Assembly (NCBI RefSeq): GCF_002902945.1
Contig: NZ_CP026102.1
Location: 1,798,001-1,862,000, forward strand
From: Paraburkholderia caribensis
Lineage (GTDB): Bacteria; Pseudomonadota; Gammaproteobacteria; Burkholderiales; Burkholderiaceae
Reading direction: 5' to 3'
Length of the DNA: 64,000 nt
Under the pieces are notes generated by a model. That model searched no databases, was not told the origin of the DNA, and was given only the letters and a program-made list of their open reading frames with translations. The position numbers were made by a program, and so were the translations under genes. Position 1 is the stretch's first letter. Each line of letters opens with the position of its first letter. Of the stretch, positions 17,028 through 25,657 are shown piece after piece.

Positions 17028-18176
17028 ATGAATACGAAAATGCGGCTGCTGATTCCTGCACTGCTGATGTGGGCTGGGAGCGCCTGCGCGCAAAGTAGCG
17101 TGACGATGTATGGCCTGATTGACGAGGGTCTGAACTTCACAAATAACGCAGGGCATGGCTCCGCGTATCAGATCAAGAGCGGTGACGTCGTAGGCAGCCG
17201 GTGGGGTCTTAAGGGCGTGGAAGACCTCGGCGCGGGTAACAAGGCTGTGTTCGGACTCGAAGGAGGCTTCGATGCAAGCACCGGGCAACTGGGTCAAGGG
17301 CAGCGCCTCTTTGGCAGACAGGCCTATGCTGGCCTCGCCTCGGAAACCTATGGCACGCTGACGCTGGGCCGCCAGTATGATCCAACCGTCGACTTCTTCA
17401 GCGCGCTGACGGCAGCCGGCAATTGGGAGGGTGACCTTGGCGCCACCCCGTTTGACAATGACAACTCCGACTGGGATTTTCGCGTCAACAATTCGGTCAA
17501 GTATGTCTCTCCCACTATTGCAGGGCTCACGGGCGAAGCCATGTACGGCTTCAGCAACACCGCTGGCGGCTTTGCTGAAAACCGCTTGTACAGTGTTGCT
17601 GGCCAGTATCAGAATGGCGGACTTACGGCGGCGCTGGCCTATATGAAGATCGACAACCCCGGCGCGGGTACGTCAGGCGCCGTCACCAACGACGCGGTGT
17701 TCAGCGGTTCGTCCCAACAGAATATCGATGCCGCTGTCGGCTACAAGTGGAACAAGTTTTTCCTCGCGTTCGATTACTCCCATACCCAGATTGACGCACC
17801 GACCGCTAATGCCTTTCTGACTGGCACCATTCAGCCCCAGGGCGGCACGTGGTCGTCATGGAAATTCGACAACTTCCAGCTCAATGGTCAGTATTACTTC
17901 CAGCCGGATCTGTGGATCGGTGCCGCCTATGCATATACGCTCGGAAAGCTAGACTCGACGGCAGGCGACTACAGCCCGCGATGGCACCAGGTATCACTGA
18001 TGCTTGACTATGATCTCAGCGCGCGGACGTCGCTTTATCTTCAGGGCGCGTATCAGCACGTTCAGAGCGCTCATACAGGTACGGAATTCGACAACGCACA
18101 GCTTCTCGCCAGCCCGGCCGCGTCGTCGTCGCCGAATCAGATGGTTTATCGCGTCGCGATGATTCATCGCTTCTAG
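17028..18176 (+). CDS. Outer-membrane general porin (Burkholderia type)
   Basis: A 382-residue trimeric porin of the Gram-negative porin family. The signal peptide is RLLIPALLMWAGSACAQ with cleavage after CAQ. The mature protein starts SSVTMYGLIDEGLNFT and contains SRWGLKGVEDLGAGNKAVFG and FGRQAYAGLASETYGTLTLG, conserved in beta-proteobacterial porins. It ends in Phe (AMIHRF), as required for Bam-mediated assembly. It should form a 16-strand barrel. Two small genes of an unknown family follow on the same strand. Confidence 0.95.
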   Translation: MNTKMRLLIPALLMWAGSACAQSSVTMYGLIDEGLNFTNNAGHGSAYQIKSGDVVGSRWGLKGVEDLGAGNKAVFGLEGGFDASTGQLGQGQRLFGRQAYAGLASETYGTLTLGRQYDPTVDFFSALTAAGNWEGDLGATPFDNDNSDWDFRVNNSVKYVSPTIAGLTGEAMYGFSNTAGGFAENRLYSVAGQYQNGGLTAALAYMKIDNPGAGTSGAVTNDAVFSGSSQQNIDAAVGYKWNKFFLAFDYSHTQIDAPTANAFLTGTIQPQGGTWSSWKFDNFQLNGQYYFQPDLWIGAAYAYTLGKLDSTAGDYSPRWHQVSLMLDYDLSARTSLYLQGAYQHVQSAHTGTEFDNAQLLASPAASSSPNQMVYRVAMIHRF

Positions 18177-18335
18177 TCGCGTCACCCGGTGAGTGCAGTC
18201 GAGGATACAGATTGTGCCTTGGATCACGCGCCGCCGAACCTAAAAACTCTTTCATCCGTTTGGCGTTGCATCACGCTGCGATGGTACGTAACTTCCGTGT
18301 CGTACCATCAACCGTCTTTGGCTGGAGGCAATCTT

Positions 18336-18710
18336 ATGCATCACGGGCTAAAAATCGAAATGTTCGGAAACAATGGACAAAATGTGTTATCGATTACGGT
18401 CGGCACACGTCAATTACACATGGACGGCCATGAGACTGAACGGTTGATCGAACGTCTCGGCTTCTTCCGCGCCGCGATGCGTCCTGGCATCGCGACTCAG
18501 ATGTCTCCAACGCATCATTATGTGATCGAGATCAACCCGAGCTGGCATGCGGAGCCACACCCCAACGGAGATGGACTCGTCGTATTGTTGCGGCACACTG
18601 GCTACGGCTGGACGGGCTTCTTCATTCCACATGCCCAGGTGCCGGTGCTTCTCGATCAGTTTGCTAATTTCATTGCCACACCGGTACCTATACCAATGTC
18701 GGCGAACTGA
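18336..18710 (+). CDS. Unknown protein, tandem paralogue A
   Basis: A 124-residue cytoplasmic-looking protein from an ATG with GGAGG 7 bases upstream; the frame is open further up but without support. The core HHYVIEINPSWHAEPHPNG and DGLVVLLRHTGYGWTGFF is shared with the next gene. An N-terminal region resembles a small beta domain (MFGNNGQNVLSITVGTRQL) followed by a helix (ETERLIERLGFFRAA). I do not recognise the family. It lies 159 bases after the porin stop, 41 bases before its paralogue. Confidence 0.75.
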   Translation: MHHGLKIEMFGNNGQNVLSITVGTRQLHMDGHETERLIERLGFFRAAMRPGIATQMSPTHHYVIEINPSWHAEPHPNGDGLVVLLRHTGYGWTGFFIPHAQVPVLLDQFANFIATPVPIPMSAN

Positions 18711-18751
18711 CCAGGACCCTATCTCAAGCGCCCCACTATCTGGAGAACACA

Positions 18752-19129
18752 ATGCTGTCCGATATCGACATGGAGATTATTAACGAGTATGGCGAGCAAT
18801 CTCTGCTGCTCAAGCTTGGAAATGATCGTGCACAACTCGACGCATCGCAGCTCGATCAACTGATCGAGTACCTAAGCACGGTGCGCTCCGACGTCGGGCC
18901 TGAGACCTCCGACACACCGGCCCTTTCACATCAATACGTAATAGAAACCGCGCCACGTTGGCAAACAGTTCAAAACCCACTGCTGGATGGACTCGTCGTG
19001 TTCTTCCGTCATAGCGGTTATGGTTGGACAGGCTTCGGTTTGCCACGAGCCAGCATCGAACGGCTCAGCGAGATCATGGCTCCTCTGGGCGCCTCGCATG
19101 CAAGCGAGCGAACCCGTCTCTTCATGTGA
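18752..19129 (+). CDS. Unknown protein, tandem paralogue B
   Basis: A 125-residue paralogue of the preceding gene. It aligns throughout: IINEYGEQSLLLKLGNDRAQL corresponds to the N-terminal strand region, DQLIEYLSTVRSDVG to the helix, and SHQYVIETAPRWQTVQNP plus DGLVVFFRHSGYGWTGFGLP to the core. HxYVIExxPxW and RHxGYGWTGF are the invariant blocks. It has no signal peptide or membrane segment. It runs toward the sensor kinase gene on the opposite strand. Confidence 0.75.
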   Translation: MLSDIDMEIINEYGEQSLLLKLGNDRAQLDASQLDQLIEYLSTVRSDVGPETSDTPALSHQYVIETAPRWQTVQNPLLDGLVVFFRHSGYGWTGFGLPRASIERLSEIMAPLGASHASERTRLFM

Positions 19130-19187
19130 AACAGTTCCGCACGCGGCGTTCCGCGCCGCGGGTTCTGCGCACCCAGCCCGCTCCACT

Positions 19188-20714
19188 TTACATTGCAGGA
19201 TGCAGCATATGCGGCCAGAACTCGATCGTAATCAACGCACCACAGTGCTTTCCATCACACCCGTCTCCGATGTGCATGCGGAAATCGTGCAACCGTAATA
19301 CCGCGGCGACGATCGAAAGGCCGAGGCCCGTCCCCCCTATATGTGTATTGCGGGCGTACTGCGTGCGGTAGAATGGTTTCGTCACCGCCTCACGTTCGCC
19401 AACAGGGATGCCAGGCCCCTGGTCGGCGATCGTGATACAAGGCCCGCAGAGCGAAGGATGCAAACTGAGCGTGACACGTGTGCCCGCCGGTGCAAACTTG
19501 ATTGCGTTATCGAGCAGGTTCCCAAGCGCCTCTATGAGCAGTTCACGGTCGCCGTGAATAGCATTCACCGGTACTGCATCGTATTTCAACTGGATGGACT
19601 TTTCTTCAGCGAGCGGCGAGTAAAGCTCGACCAGTTCCTCTGCCAGTACGTTCATAGATATCGGCCTGAAGCCACTGCGCCGTTGCATCGATCCAATCTC
19701 TGCGATGCGCAGCATCGCGTTGAAACGCAACAATACCGAATCGGCCTCCGCGCGCAGGCGTTCGATTATTTCATCGGCCACTCTATCACCGCGCTGCGCC
19801 GCATGCTCAGCCAGACTAGCCAGTTGCAGGCGTAATCGGACGAGGGGTGTGCGCAAGTCATGCGCGATGCCATCGCATGTAGTTTTGATCTCTGCGATCA
19901 CACGCTCGATTTCATCGAGCATCCGATTGACGAGATGCGCGAGCATATCGAGTTCATCGCGCCCCTGCACCCGCAGCCGCTGATCGAGATCCCCCCCCGC
20001 AATGAGCGCCGTAACGCGGCGCATGTCCGCCACCCTGCGCATCTGGTGCAAGCTCAGCAGGAGGCACGCCACAACACTCGCGACCAGGCATAACAGCGCT
20101 CCTCCCAGCGCTGCGTGCATCAGCTCGTTGCGTACGCGTGTCACATCGGCCAGGCTGCGGGCAATGATGAGCCGCTTTCCGTCTCCACGGCGCTCTCCCA
20201 TTGCCCTCACGATCAGAGCCGCATGACCGTTCGCCAGTGTCAGCGTCACGCCCTTGGTCAAGCCGTGCGCGGCCCCCGGGGCATCGAGAATCAACCCCGC
20301 GGGCATGTCCACCATGTCGCCCGCGACGTGCCGCCCATTCGCGTCGAACAGGCCGTAATAGTTCACGTGGCGATGCTCGCGCTCGATGCGGCTGTCGATC
20401 GTGGCCGCGAGTTCGCTGACGGGTACCGAATCGAAATAGCGCAACTGCCATCGCACGCCGGCGTCGGCTGCACGTTCCATTGCACGAGTCACCGAAAACT
20501 CAATCACGCCGATCAGCACCGCCATCGACACCGCGAACACGGGAACGAAGATCGCAAGCCATCGAAAGGTCGTTGTGTGCCACTGCCGGCCTAATTGTTC
20601 CCCGGGCGTGGCAGCATCCCCCTCGACCGGCTGACTTTCGCTTCTCAGTTGACCAACAGGTTGAGCGATGTCGATCACACGCGCCTCGCAGATTCGAAAC
20701 GCGCAGTCCCGCAT
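19188..20714 (-). CDS. Sensor histidine kinase without adjacent regulator
   Basis: About 508 residues. A long N-terminal leader precedes the first membrane segment (RWLAIFVPVFAVSMAVLIGVI, near residue 52). A periplasmic region follows with YYGLFDANGRHVAGDM. A second membrane segment lies near residue 210. HAMP, the H-box CDGIAHDLRTPLVRLR, NLLDNAIKFAPAG, DQGPGIP and GTGLGLSIVAAVLRLH follow. It is clearly paralogous to the kinase at 33078-34469, sharing YYGLFxAxGxHxAGD, RDELDMLAHLVN and DGIAHDLRTPL. That paralogue has its own regulator, while this one has none. The unpaired regulator at 24806 is the obvious candidate partner, 4 kb away and on the other strand. Confidence 0.93.
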   Translation of the reverse strand: MRDCAFRICEARVIDIAQPVGQLRSESQPVEGDAATPGEQLGRQWHTTTFRWLAIFVPVFAVSMAVLIGVIEFSVTRAMERAADAGVRWQLRYFDSVPVSELAATIDSRIEREHRHVNYYGLFDANGRHVAGDMVDMPAGLILDAPGAAHGLTKGVTLTLANGHAALIVRAMGERRGDGKRLIIARSLADVTRVRNELMHAALGGALLCLVASVVACLLLSLHQMRRVADMRRVTALIAGGDLDQRLRVQGRDELDMLAHLVNRMLDEIERVIAEIKTTCDGIAHDLRTPLVRLRLQLASLAEHAAQRGDRVADEIIERLRAEADSVLLRFNAMLRIAEIGSMQRRSGFRPISMNVLAEELVELYSPLAEEKSIQLKYDAVPVNAIHGDRELLIEALGNLLDNAIKFAPAGTRVTLSLHPSLCGPCITIADQGPGIPVGEREAVTKPFYRTQYARNTHIGGTGLGLSIVAAVLRLHDFRMHIGDGCDGKHCGALITIEFWPHMLHPAM

Positions 20715-21074
20715 CGATTCGCATGCGTGGGGAAGCTTGCATTTGTACTGTGGTAAGCGGGGTTCTCTATTTTCATTGCTGTTCGCTCTCGACTGATGAA
20801 TGACATGTTGCGCACGACGTGCGCATTACAAGGCGTGTCGATGATATCTATTCATGAAGCCGTGAAGCGCTACGGAAACATGAAATCGGCCGGTGTGCGA
20901 TTGCGACGGTACGGGGCAGTGAAGCTCTCGGTCTGAAGCCGCGTGACGACATTGCGCGAGACCCGCTGCCCTCCTGCACAACCGGGCAAAACCATGAAGG
21001 AAAGTTTATGAATTTTGTTGGCCCGCATCGACGGCATCGTCAAAAACAACCCGACGATGCGCGCCGCTCCACTT
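20715..21074. other. Intergenic region between kinase and second porin
   Basis: No supported gene. It includes the upstream region of the kinase and the 3' flank of the porin. Confidence 0.4.
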
Positions 21075-22346
21075 CTAGAACAACGTGCGGATGCCGGCGG
21101 CTACGATGTAGTCCGTCGGTTCGAATCCGTCGAACGCCGCCCCATTGAACTTTGAGAACATGTAACCCGCGTACACATCGGTGCGCTGGCTGAGACGGTA
21201 GTCCGCGACCAACGAATATTGAAGCTGGTTGCCGCCTGCCACGCCGTGCGACTGCATTGTCTGCGTATCGTAGAAACCTGCCGCCAGATCCAGATGTGGT
21301 GTGATCCTGTAGTCGCCACCAATGAAATACAGATTATTCTTGCTCGGAGTAGAGTTATTGGTCAGCGTCCCCGAGAAGCCGTAGTAGTTAACGATTGTCC
21401 CCGCGACGGCCGGGTCGCTTGGAGCTTTCAGTTCGAAACGTTCGTAACCGCCTTTAAGCGTTGCAGCGCCGAACGAATATTTGGCAGCCACCATGAAGTC
21501 TTCGTCGTTATTCAACGTTAATGTACCGACGCTCGTCCCGACGAGCGGACTGCCCACCGCATTCGCACCCGTTAGCGCGCCCGAGTGAACGGCATCCCGT
21601 GCGCTGTAGTAAGTCGCCTGTATCCCGAGGCCGTTCGCTTCATAGCCGACGTTTGCGCCGAACGTCGAGCCGGCGCCGAACTTGCCTGCCACGCCGCCGA
21701 AGCTATATGAGATACCATAGTTGAAAGGACCTGTATGGTTCGTGTATTTGATGTTGTTATCGGTACGCGATCCTTCCGTGATACCCCCCGCAGAATACGA
21801 ACCTGAGAAGCCAAGCGGGGAGAATAGTTGAGAAGCGAATACCGGGTCATAGTTGAGGATCGTATCGAATCCCAGTGTCGTCGTGCGGCCGAGCGCCACA
21901 GAGCCGAATGTATCGTCGCGCAAGCCGACGAACGCCCCCCGGTTGAATAACTGTCCGTTCAGCGCAGATGCCGCGCCCACCGTGCGGTTCGTCCCCGCAA
22001 TCGAACCCGCCGCGTTGTTGAGTTCGCCAGACTGCACATTGATGCCGGACTCAAGGCCGAAGAATGCGTGCAGGCCGCCGCCGAGATTTTCATTGCCACG
22101 GATACCCCATCGGGAGTCAGACATGCCGCCATTGAACATCCCATAGACGGGATGGTTAAACTGACGGCTCACTTTGCTTACCGGATTGACGGTTGCAGGA
22201 AATAGTGCACTGGCATCTGCGCTATGTTCGACAGCGCCGACAGCAACGTCGAGCACGCCATATAGCGTCACGCTGTTTCCGTCGTCCGCATGTGCGGCGC
22301 CGATCAAAGAACTCAACATGGCCGTGGTAATCAGATGCTTCTTCAT
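21075..22346 (-). CDS. Outer-membrane general porin (Burkholderia type), second copy
   Basis: A 423-residue porin with signal MKKHLITTAMLSSLIGAAHA and mature start DDGNSVTLYGVLDVAVGAVE. Porin blocks include SRWGIRGNENLGGGLHAFFG, NRGAFVGLRDDTFGSVALGR and YKFSFG-like strands. It ends in Phe (AAGIRTLF). It differs considerably from the porin at 17028, so it is not a recent duplicate. Its 5' end faces the LysR gene across 362 bp, a layout in which the regulator often controls the divergent gene. Confidence 0.95.
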   Translation of the reverse strand: MKKHLITTAMLSSLIGAAHADDGNSVTLYGVLDVAVGAVEHSADASALFPATVNPVSKVSRQFNHPVYGMFNGGMSDSRWGIRGNENLGGGLHAFFGLESGINVQSGELNNAAGSIAGTNRTVGAASALNGQLFNRGAFVGLRDDTFGSVALGRTTTLGFDTILNYDPVFASQLFSPLGFSGSYSAGGITEGSRTDNNIKYTNHTGPFNYGISYSFGGVAGKFGAGSTFGANVGYEANGLGIQATYYSARDAVHSGALTGANAVGSPLVGTSVGTLTLNNDEDFMVAAKYSFGAATLKGGYERFELKAPSDPAVAGTIVNYYGFSGTLTNNSTPSKNNLYFIGGDYRITPHLDLAAGFYDTQTMQSHGVAGGNQLQYSLVADYRLSQRTDVYAGYMFSKFNGAAFDGFEPTDYIVAAGIRTLF

Positions 22347-22708
22347 TTATTAAGTCCCCTTGGACGTAGATCGAGTGGTCGCGACATAACGTGCGGTTCG
22401 CTTTCTTGCGTACATATGCAAGTGCCGGCACATTAGATCGAAAGCTTCCGACACCTGCTACCAAGGTAATGATTGAATGAAGAAACTAAGTATTCCGGAA
22501 AATTAAATACACTTGCTTCATAAGGCCACAAGGGCTTGCGACACTATCAAATGGTCGTCCCTTAGTTGCACGCGCGCGACACGGCTCCTGTCGACGCTTT
22601 CGCTTTTCATACCAAGCTAACGAGTAAACATTTCTTCACAAACATGTGGTGTGAAAGTTAGACGGTGTATTCGATGATGCATGGCATCGCCGGACTGGAG
22701 TCCTTTGA
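22347..22708. other. Divergent promoter region between porin and LysR gene
   Basis: A 362-bp, relatively AT-rich stretch between two divergent genes. No coding frame is supported. It should contain both promoters and probably a LysR box (T-N11-A), but I could not choose one site with confidence. Confidence 0.45.
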
Positions 22709-23635
22709 ATGAACCAGATTCAGGGAATGCGCGTTTTCATGCGAGTGGTTGACCTGAACAGCTTCGCGCTCGCAGCACGTCAGTTGGGTATGTCCCCCGC
22801 TGCCGTGACTCGCAGCATCAACATGCTCGAGGCACACCTGAACGTGCGTCTGATCAATCGTTCAACGCGTTGCCTTTCATTGACCGAAGCGGGCACAGAA
22901 TATCTTGAGGGGTGCCGGAGCATTATCAATACGCTCGACGAGATCGAGTCGAGCCTGATCAAGACGACCCGGTCGCCGCACGGAACGTTGAGGATAGCCA
23001 CCTCCGCTGCGTTCGCGGTAACAGAGCTTTGCGAACTGCTCACCGCCTATCACCAGACCCAGCCGCTCGTCGACTTCGACATTACGTCGTTTGACTCGCA
23101 GATCGACATGATCGAAGGCAGTTTCGATGTAGGATTCGTGGATACGCGCCGCCAATCCGGCTCGTCTATGGTTAGCCGGGAGCTCGTAAATTTCGACGAA
23201 GTGCTTGCGGCGTCGCCCGCATATCTTGCGCGGCGCGGCGCGCCCGCCATGCCCACCGCTCTCGGCTCACACAGCCTGCTCATCGTTTCCGATGGCTCCC
23301 CACGAGCATGGGAATTGACGGACGGTACGGAAATCTACCGCGTCCAGGCGCTGCGCAATGCACTGCGTACGCCAAGCCATGCGGTAGCGCATGCCGCAGC
23401 CGTCAGCCATCTGGGCATCGCCTTGCTGCCAACGCCACTGATCCGCCACGATCTCGAACGAGGCGTGCTGGTGCGCGTTCTCGAGTCATATCCTCTCAAA
23501 GACGCATCGCGTACTGTATCGATCGTCTACGCCGGACGCACTCAGTTGACTGCAAAAGTGCGCACGTTCATCGACTTCTCGGTCGGTTTCTTCCGCGCCA
23601 AAGGTCGCTCCGTCCCACTTCGTGCTGTGGCCTAA
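22709..23635 (+). CDS. LysR-family transcriptional regulator
   Basis: A 308-residue regulator. The N-terminal winged helix contains FALAARQLGMSPAAVTRSIN (about residues 17-36) and LINRSTRCLSLTEAGTEYLE. The periplasmic-binding-protein-like effector domain follows from about residue 90. It resembles the DsdC/CrgA-like LysR group common in Burkholderia. GGAG lies about 9 bases before the ATG. It may control the divergent porin; targets are otherwise unknown. Confidence 0.9.
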   Translation: MNQIQGMRVFMRVVDLNSFALAARQLGMSPAAVTRSINMLEAHLNVRLINRSTRCLSLTEAGTEYLEGCRSIINTLDEIESSLIKTTRSPHGTLRIATSAAFAVTELCELLTAYHQTQPLVDFDITSFDSQIDMIEGSFDVGFVDTRRQSGSSMVSRELVNFDEVLAASPAYLARRGAPAMPTALGSHSLLIVSDGSPRAWELTDGTEIYRVQALRNALRTPSHAVAHAAAVSHLGIALLPTPLIRHDLERGVLVRVLESYPLKDASRTVSIVYAGRTQLTAKVRTFIDFSVGFFRAKGRSVPLRAVA

Positions 23636-23694
23636 ACCACCCGACTGCGCAACGGGTTGCGGGCAACCGGCAAAACGCCGGTGCCCGTCACGCA

Positions 23695-23973
23695 TCAGTG
23701 ATGTGCATAGATCGTTTTGTTTAGCCAGGCGAGTTGGCCGTCCTGCCGCGCCCGAATCAGTTCCTGTTTCACCTGCGCACGGGTCTTCCCTTGCTCGTTG
23801 CTATCCGGGAGAACCCATTGCCCCCCCTGGATTTCACCTGATTGGAGCATCGTGCCCGTAGTGGCGGGCAATAATGAAGGCCCCTGCGGCGATGCGTTCG
23901 ATTGCGCGAACGCGGTTCCCCAGGAAACGACGATCGTCGACGCCGTGATAAAGAAGATCAGGTTTCGCTTCAT
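23695..23973 (-). CDS. Small secreted DUF4148-like protein (type 1)
   Basis: A 92-residue protein with signal KRNLIFFITASTIVVSWGT and cleavage after AFAQ. The C-terminal half, GKTRAQVKQELIRARQDGQL followed by AWLNKTIYAHH, is the DUF4148-type helix seen across Burkholderiales. GGAGGGG lies before the ATG at 23973, which is preferred over longer upstream readings. It is closely related to the protein at 31772, ending in the same YAH. Function unknown, periplasmic. Confidence 0.8.
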   Translation of the reverse strand: MKRNLIFFITASTIVVSWGTAFAQSNASPQGPSLLPATTGTMLQSGEIQGGQWVLPDSNEQGKTRAQVKQELIRARQDGQLAWLNKTIYAHH

Positions 23974-24281
23974 GATGCCCCTCCGGACGATGAACAGTAT
24001 TGCGGATTGTCGATGATGGCAACGTCTCCCCTGAATCAACGATACGGGCGCCGCGCTAACGCCACGACCATCCACGCATGAAGAAAATTTTATCCGCCCG
24101 TCGGGCAACTCCCGGCTGTGCGCGAGATGCCGTCTAAAACGACCTTCATCTCTCTAAGGCCGTTCTGCGAGTTCCACCCTCCTACCCTGTTTAGCGCGCT
24201 TGTCGTGTTTTATACGGTCCGCACCGAGGAACACGGTCATTGATACGCGTGCTCTGCGATTTTTCTCTGGAGATGACGATC
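23974..24281. other. Divergent intergenic region between two DUF4148-like genes
   Basis: 308 bp with no supported gene. It contains the upstream regions of both small secreted-protein genes. Confidence 0.4.
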
Positions 24282-24599
24282 ATGAATCGAACATTCAGGA
24301 CGCTAGCGTGCACCGCACTGCTTGCCGTCACAGCCTCTGCATTCGCCGCTGGAAAACTCACGCCCCAGCAGTGCAACGACTATCCGTTCACACCGCTTAA
24401 AGGACCCGTCACGCACGCCCAATTGATGAACGAACTGAGCGAACTCGAATCTGTGGGATATGATCCGTCCGGTGGCGGCGATGCTGACTACCCGGCCCCC
24501 CTGGAAGAAGCCGAACATCGGCTCCATCTCAAGTACGAAGCGGACTGTGCAGGCGCCGCACCTTCCGGTATTTCGGCACAAGCAGAATCCGGACAATAG
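24282..24599 (+). CDS. Small secreted DUF4148-like protein (type 2)
   Basis: A 105-residue protein with signal NRTFRTLACTALLAVTASAF and cleavage after AFA. The mature part begins GKLTPQQCNDYPFTPLKGPV. It then has THAQLMNELSELESVGYDP, matching the DUF4148 pattern, and YPAPLEEAEHRL. Two Cys (in QQCND and EADCAG) could form a disulphide. GGAG lies upstream of the ATG at 24282. It is a clear paralogue of the gene at 36354-36662. Function unknown. Confidence 0.8.
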   Translation: MNRTFRTLACTALLAVTASAFAAGKLTPQQCNDYPFTPLKGPVTHAQLMNELSELESVGYDPSGGGDADYPAPLEEAEHRLHLKYEADCAGAAPSGISAQAESGQ

Positions 24600-24805
24600 C
24601 GTAACCTATACACGGGTCGGGCCCGGCCCGAAAACCGCCGCGCCCGCGACAGATATCAATGAAATGCCAACCTCTATTTCATGAACATCGCAACAACATA
24701 AAGAATCCTTAATCGACATAGCTGCAACCTGTTAGTAGAGCTCCCCGAAGATGACCAGCGTCTTTCATACACGGTCTCAAACGGCCGCCGACACAGGTGA
24801 AGCAG

Positions 24806-25480
24806 ATGCCGAAAATTCTCACTATTGAAGATGACGATCTGGTCGTCGAAGATGTGGTTCGCGCCTTGACCGCGAGCGGCTTTAACGTCGATGTTGCCCG
24901 AACTGGGCGCGACGGCATGGCCAAGGCCATGTCCGGCGATTATGATGTCATCACGATCGACCGGGTGCTACCCGACCTCGACGGACTGAAGATCGTCTCC
25001 ACGATGCGCGGCGTCGGGATCGAAACACCCGTACTTGTGATGAGCGCGTTGTCCAATGTGGACCAGCGCATTCAGGGGTTGCGCGCCGGTGGCGACGACT
25101 ACCTGATAAAACCATTCTCCCCCGAGGAGATGTCCGCTCGCGTCGAAGTGTTGATGCGACGCCGTCCGCGCGTAGGCAAGGAAGAAACGGTGCTGCGTAC
25201 TGGACCGCTCGAACTCGATCTGATACGCCGTCGCGTTACGTATCGCGGCCAGGAACTGTCACTGCAGCCCACCGAACTACGTTTGCTCGAATTCATGATG
25301 CGTCATGCGGGCCAGGTGCTCACCCGTACGATGATCTTCGAGGCGGTATGGTGCTGCCGCTTCGACCCTGGTACGAATCTGATCGATGTGCACGTAGGCC
25401 GTTTGCGGCGGAAGATCGATGTGGCTGGCGACTCCCCGCTCATTCGCACCATTCGCGGGTCGGGCTATTTACTGGGATGA
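24806..25480 (+). CDS. OmpR-family response regulator
   Basis: A 224-residue regulator. The receiver has the acidic pocket EDDD (residues 8-11), phospho-acceptor Asp52 in VITIDRVLPDLDG and Lys in YLIKPF near residue 102. The C-terminal winged helix has LQPTELRLLEFMMRHAGQVL and DVHVGRLRRKID, ending GSGYLLG. The ATG at 24806 has AGGTGA 5 bases upstream, better than the GTG at 24797. It is closely related to the regulator at 34489, and no kinase is adjacent. It lies 177 bases upstream of the RND pump genes on the same strand, so it likely activates them, perhaps with the orphan kinase at 19188. Confidence 0.93.
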   Translation: MPKILTIEDDDLVVEDVVRALTASGFNVDVARTGRDGMAKAMSGDYDVITIDRVLPDLDGLKIVSTMRGVGIETPVLVMSALSNVDQRIQGLRAGGDDYLIKPFSPEEMSARVEVLMRRRPRVGKEETVLRTGPLELDLIRRRVTYRGQELSLQPTELRLLEFMMRHAGQVLTRTMIFEAVWCCRFDPGTNLIDVHVGRLRRKIDVAGDSPLIRTIRGSGYLLG

Positions 25481-25657
25481 CGCTCCCGGTATCCAGACTC
25501 CGTTACATGTCGCAGCGGGCATTAAACATCTTTCATGTTAGTAGACGCTGTGCGTTAGCGTCCTTTCCCGACAATACGGGCTCCCGCTTGTCCTGGTCGA
25601 CGGCCAAAAATCCCTTTTGGTCGCGCTTGATGAGTGCCCTGCACGGAGTCGTTGTCC

